Assembly (NCBI GenBank): GCA_023264875.1
Contig: JAHFUX010000009.1
Coordinates: 1-49,999 of the forward strand
Direction of reading: 5' to 3'
DNA from: Nitrosarchaeum sp.
GTDB taxonomy: Archaea; Thermoproteota; Nitrososphaeria; Nitrososphaerales; Nitrosopumilaceae
DNA length: 49,999 nucleotides
The position numbers and the translations under genes were made by a program. Numbering within the stretch: position 1 is the stretch's first letter; each line of letters begins with the position of its first letter. Below, one piece after another: positions 32,398-40,298 of this stretch. The notes beneath the pieces were generated by a model. That model was not told the DNA's origin. It made no database searches and saw nothing but the letters and a program-made list of their open reading frames with translations.

Positions 32398-33035
32398 ATA
32401 GCTATTGCTCTCACTGGAGAACCGGTTGCATCTTTAAGTTTTAATGGTAAAATTACAAAATCAAATTGTTTTGAAGATAATTTATTAAGATTTGACAGAT
32501 TTTCAACAATTAAGATATTATTTTTTGCAAGTATTTTATGAACACTAAAAGTTTTATCTTTTCCTAAATCTATGCTAGGAGAATCAATTCCAACTAAATT
32601 GATCTCTTTTGATACAAGATATGTAGCAGCTGATTCAGATAGGCCAGGATTATTAATAAAATAAAAATCGGTATTCAGATTTTTTTGCCATTCAGTATGA
32701 AAGATTATTGATGAATGTTTGGGGATATTACCATTTTTTCTTTCAAATGAAAGCAAGTCATTCTTGGTAATTGCTTGATTTTTCCCTTTTTTTATTTTTA
32801 TCAATATACCATTTCCTAGTAATCTATCAAGTGATATTTGGTGTATTTTTGCTCCATTTTTTACAAAATGATATGGTGCATCAAGATGAGTTCCAGTATG
32901 AGAACTGAGAAATAATAATTCAAGATTGTATCCGTTCTCTTTTAGGGTTGACCAAAGAATGAATTGTGTTTTTGGGGAACCTGGAAAAGTAGGAATTGAT
33001 TGTGATATTGTCAATGTAAGATCTACTAGTTTCAC
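32382..33035 (-). CDS. Cyclase-family metal-dependent hydrolase
   Basis: 217 residues. The signature HTGTHLDAPYHF (about 46-57) holds the metal ligands, with a supporting GIDSPSIDLG segment. The family includes kynurenine formamidase-like and other amide or lactone hydrolases; a specific substrate cannot be chosen. It is cytoplasmic. The 3' end overlaps amrS by 16 bases, and the start lies 63 bases from the divergent RAM-domain gene. Confidence 0.88.
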   Translation of the reverse strand: MKLVDLTLTISQSIPTFPGSPKTQFILWSTLKENGYNLELLFLSSHTGTHLDAPYHFVKNGAKIHQISLDRLLGNGILIKIKKGKNQAITKNDLLSFERKNGNIPKHSSIIFHTEWQKNLNTDFYFINNPGLSESAATYLVSKEINLVGIDSPSIDLGKDKTFSVHKILAKNNILIVENLSNLNKLSSKQFDFVILPLKLKDATGSPVRAIAIQRTK

Positions 33036-33098
33036 ATCAATGAATTCTGATGGTGATTAATCAGTTTTTGAGATCTATGAAAGGTTAAATAGTGTTTT

Positions 33099-33371
33099 AT
33101 GAAAATCTGCAATGTGCCTACAGCATATGTTTTATTGAATTCTGATCTAGGATCTGATGAATCAATAATAGCAGATACCAAACGTATTCTTTCAAACGAG
33201 GGAGTAGATTATGAGGTTCAGGGAGTTTATGGAGTATATGATATAGTTTTAAAATTATCATCTAAAGATGCTGAAAAATTGCGGACAATTATCACAAACA
33301 AAGTTAGAAAAATTGGTAAAATACAATCAACACTAACGATGATGGTAATAGAAGAGCAGGAAAATTTATAG
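33099..33371 (+). CDS. Stand-alone Lrp/AsnC ligand-binding (RAM) domain protein
   Basis: 90 residues with the RAM fold only: AYVLLNSDLGSDESIIAD, then VQGVYGVYDIVLKLS, then IGKIQSTLTMMVIEE. There is no HTH, so it cannot bind DNA alone. It may sense amino acids or join full Lrp proteins in a mixed oligomer. Such orphan RAM proteins are frequent in thaumarchaea. The next gene on the strand is the degenerate RecA-like protein, 91 bases downstream. Confidence 0.85.
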   Translation: MKICNVPTAYVLLNSDLGSDESIIADTKRILSNEGVDYEVQGVYGVYDIVLKLSSKDAEKLRTIITNKVRKIGKIQSTLTMMVIEEQENL

Positions 33372-33462
33372 ACTTTTTATTGCATAAATAACTCGAAGTA
33401 TTTCAGATTCAGTAACAAATGGATCGTAACCTATTGAATTAAGTCCTATTGAATTATATCAA

Positions 33463-34149
33463 ATGGGAAATCTTCTGACATATATTTTGAAACCAAATTC
33501 ATTATTATATCTGTTAGATACTAAAATGGTGTTGGATAAAAATCCTGAACAGATTTTAGATGAGGATTTAATATATGTAAGAAAAGAATTTTTGCACAAA
33601 AATCCAAACATAATTTTATGTTCTGAGCCTTTTCTTAAAGCTGAATTTCTAAATGAGTTAATTGATTCTATTAACTGTCCAGTAATTTTTTTAGATTTTG
33701 ATTTACTTTATAGTGGTTATATCGTTTCTGAAATGATTAAAAAAAATGACAAAGTGGAAATTCATCGTCCAAGTAAGGTAGATTTGAAAAAAATCATATC
33801 TGAAATAGCAAAAAGGATATCAAATGAAAAATTCTTGGTTGTAATTGATTCGTTAAATGGTTTTTACAACATATTTGATGAGAAAGAATCTGGGAGATTC
33901 ATTAATGCATCATTAATGCTACTTTCATCTATTGGAATAGAGAGTGGTTCTTCAGTGATAATTACTGCTATGACACGAAAAAACGATAACGATGAATGGA
34001 TTCTTTCTCCTGGAGGTAGGCATATTATTGATTCAAAAAAATCTGGAATATATCATCTTAAAAGAATTGGTAGTAGTTTGATGCTTAATTCATTAAATCA
34101 AGTTGGATCTATTGAAAAAATGTTTAAAATTGTTCATTCAAATTTTTAA
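33463..34149 (+). CDS. RecA/KaiC-fold protein lacking a Walker A motif
   Basis: 228 residues. The pattern matches a RecA-type core: beta strand PVIFLDFDLLYSG, then a Walker B-like FLVVIDSLNGFYN (Asp129), then SVIITAMTRK and the late RHIIDSKKSGIYHLKRI. No GxxGxGK(T/S) is present where Walker A should be (CSEPFLKAEF or LDFDLLYSGY), so it probably does not hydrolyse ATP like KaiC/RadB. In-frame codons upstream read PIELSPIELYQ but have no start codon, so ATG 33463 is kept. Function unknown. Confidence 0.65.
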   Translation: MGNLLTYILKPNSLLYLLDTKMVLDKNPEQILDEDLIYVRKEFLHKNPNIILCSEPFLKAEFLNELIDSINCPVIFLDFDLLYSGYIVSEMIKKNDKVEIHRPSKVDLKKIISEIAKRISNEKFLVVIDSLNGFYNIFDEKESGRFINASLMLLSSIGIESGSSVIITAMTRKNDNDEWILSPGGRHIIDSKKSGIYHLKRIGSSLMLNSLNQVGSIEKMFKIVHSNF

Positions 34150-34177
34150 GATATTTTGAAAAAGCGATCAAAATTTT

Positions 34178-34211
34178 AAACGGTGTTATAAAATCTGAAA
34201 CGCCGTTATAA
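34178..34211. promoter_or_regulatory. Two operator-like sites, 20-bp period, upstream of the ferredoxin
   Basis: AAACGGTGTTATAA (34178-34191) and AAACGCCGTTATAA (34198-34211) repeat at an exact 20-base step, about two helical turns. The second contains the palindrome AACGCCGTT; the first has the imperfect AACGGTGTT. They lie upstream of a TATA-like ATTATATTAA (about 34230) and the ferredoxin start at 34265. Regulator unknown. Confidence 0.5.
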
Positions 34212-34264
34212 TTCCCATTTTTTGGGCAAATTATATTAAGATCAAAAGATAAAAAAATTTTGTT

Positions 34265-34564
34265 ATGCCAGTAGGAATTATTCCAGACATCAGCGAACAA
34301 ATGTGTATTGGATGCGCACTATGTGTAGAAATCTGTACAACATTAGGACCAGATGTACTTAGAGTAAAACCAGTCGAAGGCTGGAAGAGAGGTAAAGCAT
34401 TTGTATTTTATCCAGAAAGATGTATTTCTGATGGTGCATGCATCGGTGTATGCCCAACAAAAGCAATTTTTTGGATGAGACCAATGGACTTTACTGTTGG
34501 ACAACCAGTTCCACTCTACAAGAACTCAGTCTTCGTCAAAGGTTGGACCGAATTAATCGATTAG
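34265..34564 (+). CDS. Two-cluster ferredoxin
   Basis: 99 residues. The first motif is CIGCALCVEIC (Cys14, 17, 20, 24). The second reads CISDGACIGVCP, that is Cys53, Asp56, Cys59, Cys63: Asp takes the place of the second Cys. This is the CxxDxxC variant seen in some archaeal ferredoxins, where the cluster may be [3Fe-4S] or Asp-ligated [4Fe-4S]. It would carry low-potential electrons. Codon use (many ACA/CCA and GGA, few rare) and the strong spacing of the TATA-like element suggest high expression. T runs follow the stop. Confidence 0.92.
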   Translation: MPVGIIPDISEQMCIGCALCVEICTTLGPDVLRVKPVEGWKRGKAFVFYPERCISDGACIGVCPTKAIFWMRPMDFTVGQPVPLYKNSVFVKGWTELID

Positions 34565-34574
34565 ATTAGGTCAT

Positions 34575-34603
34575 CATTTTTAATTTCTTTTTATTATTTT
34601 AGA
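34575..34603 (+). terminator. T-rich terminator of the ferredoxin gene
   Basis: After the stop at 34564 come several T runs on the plus strand (ATTTTTAATTTC, TTTTTATTATTTT). No stem is needed: archaeal termination in vivo works at U-rich tracts, in part through aCPSF1, which is encoded in this window. Confidence 0.45.
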
Positions 34604-34637
34604 TTTTAATGCCGGCTATATTTTGTCTCAGAAATAT

Positions 34638-35789
34638 TTAGTTTCTGGAAAAACCAAATTTGGAAGCCCATCTAACATTTTGATTTTTTGTGGGCTTTGA
34701 TAAATTATCTAACATTTTGTATGTAATTGTAAATCCATTACCTACCATTGTAGCACCTTTATCATATTCATTCTTGTTAGGTACTAATTCATCTGCTAAA
34801 TCCCTAATTTTTTTAGTTTTTATATCAAATAATCTAATTTCTTTACCATTCTCAAGTTTGATAATTGCGTCATTACTAAGACTTTGAATTGAGAAATTTT
34901 CAAAAAATCTTATCATACCATCTTTTTTTAATTTAATTATAGTATTATAGGTAATTTTATTCCCATACAATAAAATTTCTCGTGCATTAATTTGAATATC
35001 ATCTTCCAGATTAAGAATCATAATAGAATCAGCATCGAGAGAAACTGTATTGATAATATTTTCAGCAATAATTTTTCCTTTTGGTGCTGATATATGAGTT
35101 CGTTGTTCTTGAACTTCATAAATTCCAACTCTTCCTTCCGGATCTTCAATTTTGTATTTTCTACCAAAAATATTTCCAACTACAATATTACCATTATCCA
35201 CAATTATTCTAGCTCCATTCTCAATTTTGTATTTATTTTCCAGTGGATTAATAAATTTGAAATCACCTTTTGTAAGATGAATATTTGTTCTAAATTCTTC
35301 AGTCCAAGAGGGACTTGTGATATTTCCCTGCATGATAATAGAACCATCATAAGTTAAACTACCTGCCATAAAATTTCCTTTGATTGAAAGTGTACCATTA
35401 GCTTTTCTTTCAAGTTCAATTTCTCCAAGAGTTTTTGAACCAAACAATCTAGTGTCAGTTAAATTTGTTCTAATCAAATTCGCTGCCCATTCTTCAGCTA
35501 TTTGCATTTCTTTGGATAATTCTTGGCCTAAAATTCGATTTTTTCTTCTGATAGTCTCTTCTGAATCACTTGAATAAACTCTAGATTTTCTAATTTTTTC
35601 TAAATCTGTTTCAGGATATTTTTTGCCGATTTTGAGATCCTCGTATGCTTGTTTGATTTTAATGAATTGATCATTTTCGCCTCCTCTATCAGAATGGTAT
35701 CTAAGCGCCAATCGTCTAAACGCATTACGAATTTCTTTCTCAGTTGAGCCTTCAATAATTCCTAATATATCATAGTTATTTTCTACCAT
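34638..35789 (-). CDS. J-domain protein with a large beta-repeat C-terminal region
   Basis: 383 residues. Residues about 4-65 form a J domain (NYDILGI ... AFRRLALRYHSDRGG), but the HPD loop is HSD (32-34), which in known DnaJ proteins weakens Hsp70 stimulation. The rest (about 95-370) is beta-rich with short regular strands (GTLSIKGNFMAGSLTYDGSI), reminiscent of bactofilin-like or beta-helix proteins. No zinc fingers or usual DnaJ C-terminal domain. It stands alone. Family unknown beyond the J domain. Confidence 0.72.
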   Translation of the reverse strand: MVENNYDILGIIEGSTEKEIRNAFRRLALRYHSDRGGENDQFIKIKQAYEDLKIGKKYPETDLEKIRKSRVYSSDSEETIRRKNRILGQELSKEMQIAEEWAANLIRTNLTDTRLFGSKTLGEIELERKANGTLSIKGNFMAGSLTYDGSIIMQGNITSPSWTEEFRTNIHLTKGDFKFINPLENKYKIENGARIIVDNGNIVVGNIFGRKYKIEDPEGRVGIYEVQEQRTHISAPKGKIIAENIINTVSLDADSIMILNLEDDIQINAREILLYGNKITYNTIIKLKKDGMIRFFENFSIQSLSNDAIIKLENGKEIRLFDIKTKKIRDLADELVPNKNEYDKGATMVGNGFTITYKMLDNLSKPTKNQNVRWASKFGFSRN

Positions 35790-35984
35790 ATTTCTCTCAA
35801 GTTTTGGTTATTCTTTTCATATTTCCTATACTTTTAGTTTATCACAATACGAAATATCAAGGATGCTCATTGGTGAGTCTCAGATCTTTTAAAAATTCAG
35901 TGAAACCATCAGTGATACAGATTACAAAAATCATGTTCTACAATACCCTCAAAATTTAAGAACCCCTTCTTTGTCGTTGAATTA

Positions 35985-36863
35985 TTGACAAAATTTACTA
36001 TTATATCTGGAAGTTCATCTAAAGATCTTGCAAAAAAATTGGCAAAAAGATTAGGAGCAAATTTATTAAAATCTCAGTTAAGAGTTTTTCCAGATGGTGA
36101 AAGTAAAATTACACTTGAAGGAAAACCTCAAAAAAACAAAATTATTGTCATTCAATCAACATATCCACCTGTAGATGAAAATCTTATTCAGATATTATCA
36201 ATAATTTCAAAAGCAAAAGAATACGGAACTGAAATAATTGCAGTAATACCATATATGGGATATGCTCGTCAAGACAGAGAATTCTTACCAGGAGAGATAA
36301 TAACAATGAAAGTCATTGCCAATTTATTCAAAAGTGTTGGAACGTCTAGAATTATTGTTGTAGATATTCACAGTATGATCGGTTTAAAGTATTTTAATAT
36401 AAAATCAAAGAATGTAACTGCAATTCCAGATCTAGTAAAATATTTTTCAAAACTAAAATTGAAAAATCCTCTAGTTGTTTCTCCAGATCAAGGAGGAAAA
36501 GAAAGAGCAAAAGAATTTGCCAAGTTTTTGAAGACAGAATACATATCTCTTGAAAAACAACGTGATCGTAAAACTGGAAAAGTAGAAATTAAAACTACAA
36601 ATTTTAATGAAGTAGTAGGCAGAGATTTGATTTTAGTTGATGATATGATCAGTACGGGTGGAAGTATTATCAAAGCTACAGAATTTCTTAAAAAACAGAA
36701 ATGTGCACGAGTATTTGTTGCTTGTACACACGCTCTACTCAGAAATGATGCTGAAAAGAAAATTAAAAAAGCAGGAGTTACAAAAATAATTAGTACAAAT
36801 ACAATTCCTGGAAAAACATCCTTGGTTGATGTTTCAGGCACAATTGCAAAGGCAATAATATAA
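35985..36863 (+). CDS. prs: Ribose-phosphate pyrophosphokinase (PRPP synthetase)
   Basis: 292 residues from TTG 35985, giving the normal start TKFTIISGSSS. Landmarks: FPDGESKITLEG, VIPYMGYARQDREF (ATP site), VVSPDQGGKERA and the PRPP loop LVDDMISTGGS. It makes PRPP for nucleotides, NAD, His and Trp. The stop TAA overlaps the ATG of the next gene by one base (TAATG), so the operon prs-trmG10-rnz is translationally linked. Confidence 0.94.
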   Translation: MTKFTIISGSSSKDLAKKLAKRLGANLLKSQLRVFPDGESKITLEGKPQKNKIIVIQSTYPPVDENLIQILSIISKAKEYGTEIIAVIPYMGYARQDREFLPGEIITMKVIANLFKSVGTSRIIVVDIHSMIGLKYFNIKSKNVTAIPDLVKYFSKLKLKNPLVVSPDQGGKERAKEFAKFLKTEYISLEKQRDRKTGKVEIKTTNFNEVVGRDLILVDDMISTGGSIIKATEFLKKQKCARVFVACTHALLRNDAEKKIKKAGVTKIISTNTIPGKTSLVDVSGTIAKAII

Positions 36864-37810
36864 TGCCAGAAAGTTTTTTTGTTTTATCTAAAGTTAATCT
36901 AGAAATTGCAATTGATGAGATAATTTCAATCGCAAAAACATATGATAGATTTGCAAAGGTGAAAATATTGTCAAATTTAGTAATAATACAATCAAAAACT
37001 AGCTGGGAACAAATTACAAAACGTGCAACTTTTGTAAAAATTTCTGGACAAATTCTACGTAAAATGTCAGGATTGTTTTTAGATGATGAAAATTTTGAAG
37101 TTTTAAAAAATGCTAAAACTTTTGTTTGTAGAATAATTAATTTATCATCAAACCAATTCAACATATCTGAATTAGAAAGAGCAATGGGTGACATGATAAC
37201 AAAGTTTTCTAAAGCTCAAGTATCTCTTGAAAATCCAGATATTACTATATATTTGATTTTTACTGAGCAGGAAAATTTTTTTGGATTTTCAAAAAAAGTT
37301 AAAAGTGAAAATAGACCAAAGAAAATTAAAAAATATCCCCATGAATTAGATTGGAAGCTTACAAGAGCAATGATAAATTTAATTGGATTAAAAGAGGGTG
37401 AAACCGTTTGTGATCCATTTTGTGGTACTGGAACTACGTTGTTAGAAGCTGAATCGATGGGGATTCATGCAATTGGATTAGATTTTGATGAAAAAATGTA
37501 TAATATTTCGAAAGAAAATTTAGAGGTAAATGGATACAAATCAAAAATAATCAAGGCAGATTTTAATCAATTAACAGAAATGACTGATGAATTTGATGGG
37601 ATTGTTACAGATTTACCTTATGGAACTGCATCTAAATCATCAGAAAATCCTGAAGAATTGATGAAAAAATTTGTGGCAATCTTACCTAAACGTAAGAAAA
37701 TCGCCATCATGTGTAAAAAAGGATTTGAAAAAAAATTAAAGATTAATCCAATAAAAAAATATGAAATCTATAGGCATAAAAGCTTGACAAGGACAATTTT
37801 GATAAAATGA
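36863..37810 (+). CDS. tRNA (guanine-10-N2)-methyltransferase (TrmG10 type)
   Basis: 315 residues. A THUMP-like RNA-binding N-terminus (about 50-155) is followed by a class I methylase: [14 protein letters not shown] (motif I), LDFDEKMY, and motif [11 protein letters not shown]. TrmG10 methylates G10 in archaeal tRNA, at the edge of the D-arm. It overlaps both neighbours (1 base with prs, 4 bases ATGA with rnz). tRNA genes here all carry G at position 10 (first base of the D-stem). Confidence 0.92.
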   Translation: MPESFFVLSKVNLEIAIDEIISIAKTYDRFAKVKILSNLVIIQSKTSWEQITKRATFVKISGQILRKMSGLFLDDENFEVLKNAKTFVCRIINLSSNQFNISELERAMGDMITKFSKAQVSLENPDITIYLIFTEQENFFGFSKKVKSENRPKKIKKYPHELDWKLTRAMINLIGLKEGETVCDPFCGTGTTLLEAESMGIHAIGLDFDEKMYNISKENLEVNGYKSKIIKADFNQLTEMTDEFDGIVTDLPYGTASKSSENPEELMKKFVAILPKRKKIAIMCKKGFEKKLKINPIKKYEIYRHKSLTRTILIK

Positions 37811-38706
37811 AACTAGTATTTTTAGGAACTTCAGCTGCTCAACCTACTGAAAATAGAGGATTATCATGTATCTGTCTAGAAAGAGATGGTGAAATTATCA
37901 TGTTTGATGCAGGAGAAGCAGCACAGATTTCTTATATGAAATCAGGTTTAGGTTGGAATAAAAAAATGAAAATTTTTGTTACGCATCTTCATGGTGATCA
38001 CTGTATCGGATTACTAGGACTACTACAGACAATGACAATGCAACATAGAACTGAACCTTTAGAAATTTACGGACCTAATGGAATTGAAGAATTCATAGCT
38101 GCAAATATCAAGGTACTAAACTTTGGATTATCATTTCCAGTTATGATTACAATAGTCAGAGAAGGAAGAATATTTAATTCAAAAATTTATTCAATATATG
38201 CCTGCAAAGCTAATCATTCAGTTATAACATATTCATATCTTTTTGAAGAAAAAGACAAGTCCGGTAGATTCAATCTAGAAAAAGCTAAGGCTTTAGAAAT
38301 TCCTGAAGGTAAACTATGGAATCAATTACAACATGGAATGGAAGTCAAAATTGGAGAAAGAACCATTATTCCAGAGCAAGTATTAGGAGAAAAAAGATCT
38401 GGTAAAAAAATTGGAATTTCAGGGGATACAATGCCAACCAAAGAATTAGAAAAATTCTTTGAAGGTTGTGATTATCTTGTGTTTGATTCAACATTTTTAG
38501 ATGAGACCAAGGAGAAAGCAGAAGAAACATACCATTCAACAGCAAAGCAAGCAGCCATATTGAGTAAAAATGCAAAAGTAAAAAATTTAATTCTAACACA
38601 TTTTTCAGCTAGATATAAAGATGAAACTAGACATTTAGAAGAAGCAAAACAAATTCATGATTCAGTTATCACAGCAAAAGATTTTCTAGAAATTGAGATA
38701 AAATAG
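37807..38706 (+). CDS. rnz: Ribonuclease Z (tRNA 3'-endonuclease)
   Basis: 299 residues. The metallo-beta-lactamase core has [13 protein letters not shown] (HxHxDH), GLSCICLE before it, HS and GDTMPT later, and THFSARY at the end. RNase Z cuts the 3' trailer of pre-tRNA after the discriminator base so that CCA can be added; the CCA enzyme is encoded 1.6 kb further on. It is coupled to trmG10 by ATGA. Short archaeal form. Confidence 0.95.
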   Translation: MKLVFLGTSAAQPTENRGLSCICLERDGEIIMFDAGEAAQISYMKSGLGWNKKMKIFVTHLHGDHCIGLLGLLQTMTMQHRTEPLEIYGPNGIEEFIAANIKVLNFGLSFPVMITIVREGRIFNSKIYSIYACKANHSVITYSYLFEEKDKSGRFNLEKAKALEIPEGKLWNQLQHGMEVKIGERTIIPEQVLGEKRSGKKIGISGDTMPTKELEKFFEGCDYLVFDSTFLDETKEKAEETYHSTAKQAAILSKNAKVKNLILTHFSARYKDETRHLEEAKQIHDSVITAKDFLEIEIK

Positions 38707-38739
38707 ACAAAAAATGTCTCAGACGGTTGATTTTGTTAT

Positions 38740-39138
38740 TTAATTTCCAAGAATTAACCAATCTATGATTCTATCAATACTAGAAGAAGTTAAGACCACT
38801 TTTATTGGCCCTAACGGTGATTCTTCTGCTTCCTCACAAAGAGCAATAGTTCCAACAAATGCTGCTTGTTTGTTAAGGTAAAACCAAGTAGAATCATTTT
38901 CTAAATTTTTTTCTAGTTGTCGTTGATAGATTTTTTGTGATTGATTAGAATGAATAACATCGTAGATTTTTTCTAACAAATGTAAATCTTTAGAATTTGA
39001 TATAATAGAAAAATTATCAGTTTTAATTTTGGCATCTGGAAATATATTTAAAATTGCTGTTTCAATTTTTTTTGAATCTTCAGACGAATTAATTGAAGAA
39101 AGTATCTCTATCTTACAACTGATGTTAGGAGATCTCAT
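38740..39138 (-). CDS. UPF0201-family RNA-binding-like protein
   Basis: 132 residues of the archaeal UPF0201 (DUF54) type, with the C-terminal signature EEAEESPLGPIKVVL. The fold resembles ribosomal-protein L5-like RNA binding. Its start overlaps the stop of the UPF0200 kinase-like gene by 14 bases. In Archaeoglobus the two domains are fused (UPF0200/UPF0201), so a joint role is likely. The function is unproven. Confidence 0.85.
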   Translation of the reverse strand: MRSPNISCKIEILSSINSSEDSKKIETAILNIFPDAKIKTDNFSIISNSKDLHLLEKIYDVIHSNQSQKIYQRQLEKNLENDSTWFYLNKQAAFVGTIALCEEAEESPLGPIKVVLTSSSIDRIIDWLILGN

Positions 39139-39682
39139 TCATCCATCCTTCAATTATTTTGAATGTATATTCAATCAATTCATCTTTTGTTAAGTTATTG
39201 TTAGAAATTGTTTCATCAGATAAAGCAATTGAGTTACTAATACCAACACCTATTTCTCGGTTGTCTCTTTCTTCAAAATTTTCTTTTGTTTGTGGATCAT
39301 CTAATCTTCCTCGTTGTTTTAAAAACCCAAATCTTGTACTAGTGGATGCATGTATAGCAAGAAGTTTAACTGTTCCATAGTTACGTAAAACTTCTATTTC
39401 AGTATTGGATCTTATTCCATCAATTACTATTACATTTGATTTTGAATTTTTAATTTGAGGCACTACCAATTCTGCTATTGCACCTTGACCATTTTTCTCT
39501 CGCAATTCAAGCATCAACTTACCAAGATTTGGTCCAGTAGGTTCAAGATTTCTATTCTTAGCTTCTGCTCTTACTGCATTTCCCATGTTAATGATTTCAT
39601 AACCTTTGAATTTTAAACCGTCAGCTATTGTTGATTTACCTGCTCCAGGCATACCGGTTAAACATACAATTAGTTTTGTCAA
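39125..39682 (-). CDS. UPF0200-family P-loop kinase-like protein
   Basis: 185 residues. The P-loop GMPGAGKST (about 9-17) is like dephospho-CoA or adenylate kinase, followed by YEIINMGNAVR, VIDGIRSNTE and a RGRLDDPQTKE-type lid. The family is grouped with archaeal CoA/nucleotide kinases but activity is not settled. It is coupled to UPF0201 and lies between the two plus-strand RNA-enzyme operons. A dephospho-CoA kinase role is possible but not shown. Confidence 0.85.
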   Translation of the reverse strand: MTKLIVCLTGMPGAGKSTIADGLKFKGYEIINMGNAVRAEAKNRNLEPTGPNLGKLMLELREKNGQGAIAELVVPQIKNSKSNVIVIDGIRSNTEIEVLRNYGTVKLLAIHASTSTRFGFLKQRGRLDDPQTKENFEERDNREIGVGISNSIALSDETISNNNLTKDELIEYTFKIIEGWMNEIS

Positions 39683-39755
39683 TATTAGAACAAAAATGGG
39701 CAGGTCTATGAAGCTACCGGAAATTATTATAAAACATAATTAAAAGAAAATTATA

Positions 39756-40298
39756 ATGCGAGCTTTTGTAGCAATTGAAATTTATTCTAATGAAATAATT
39801 AACTTAATTTCTAAATTTCAATCCGAAATTAACATAAATGCTAAACCCATAGAACCACATAATCTCCATTTTACATTACAATTTTTAGGTGACATATCAC
39901 AAGATATGGTAGAGAAAGTAATGGTATCATTAAGTTCTATTAAATTTTCAAGTTTTATGGTAAATTTCAAAGGTATTGGTGTATTTCCCAAATTAAAATT
40001 TCCAAGAGTTGTCTGGATTGGTACTGATGAAAATGGCGGAAATTTACTGATAGAATTATCAAAAAAAGTAGAAAATGTATTAATGCCATTAGGCTTTTCT
40101 GTCGATAAACCATTTAAACCTCATATCACAGTGTTTAGAATTAAAAATAAGATTGGAGATATTAGTAAAGAATTGGATAAATTCAAATCAGTTGATTTTG
40201 GAACACAAGAAATTACAGGGTTCAAACTTAAACAAAGCATTCTTCGTTCAAAAGGACCTGTATATTCTGATTTAATGGAGATAAAGACTGAATTATGA
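39756..40298 (+). CDS. thpR: RNA 2',3'-cyclic phosphodiesterase
   Basis: 180 residues with the two 2H motifs: HFTL in PHNLHFTLQFLG (about residues 33-37) and HITV in KPHITVFRI (about 128). ThpR opens 2',3'-cyclic phosphates to 2'-phosphates on RNA ends, the type of end made by RtcA or tRNA splicing. The last four bases (ATGA) carry the start of cca, so the two are coupled. Confidence 0.93.
   Translation: MRAFVAIEIYSNEIINLISKFQSEININAKPIEPHNLHFTLQFLGDISQDMVEKVMVSLSSIKFSSFMVNFKGIGVFPKLKFPRVVWIGTDENGGNLLIELSKKVENVLMPLGFSVDKPFKPHITVFRIKNKIGDISKELDKFKSVDFGTQEITGFKLKQSILRSKGPVYSDLMEIKTEL

Noticed and set aside
33372-33460. A minus-strand open frame ending in GYDPFVTESEILRVIYAIK-like sequence between the RAM and RecA-like genes
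   Set aside because: It has no ATG, GTG or TTG start and only about 30 codons; it may be chance or a decayed fragment, so no gene is called.
35790-35984. Possible small RNA or peptide in the spacer before prs
   Set aside because: Only an 8-codon frame and no stable stem were seen; a TATA-like CTTTTAAAAAT near 35886 is the only visible element.
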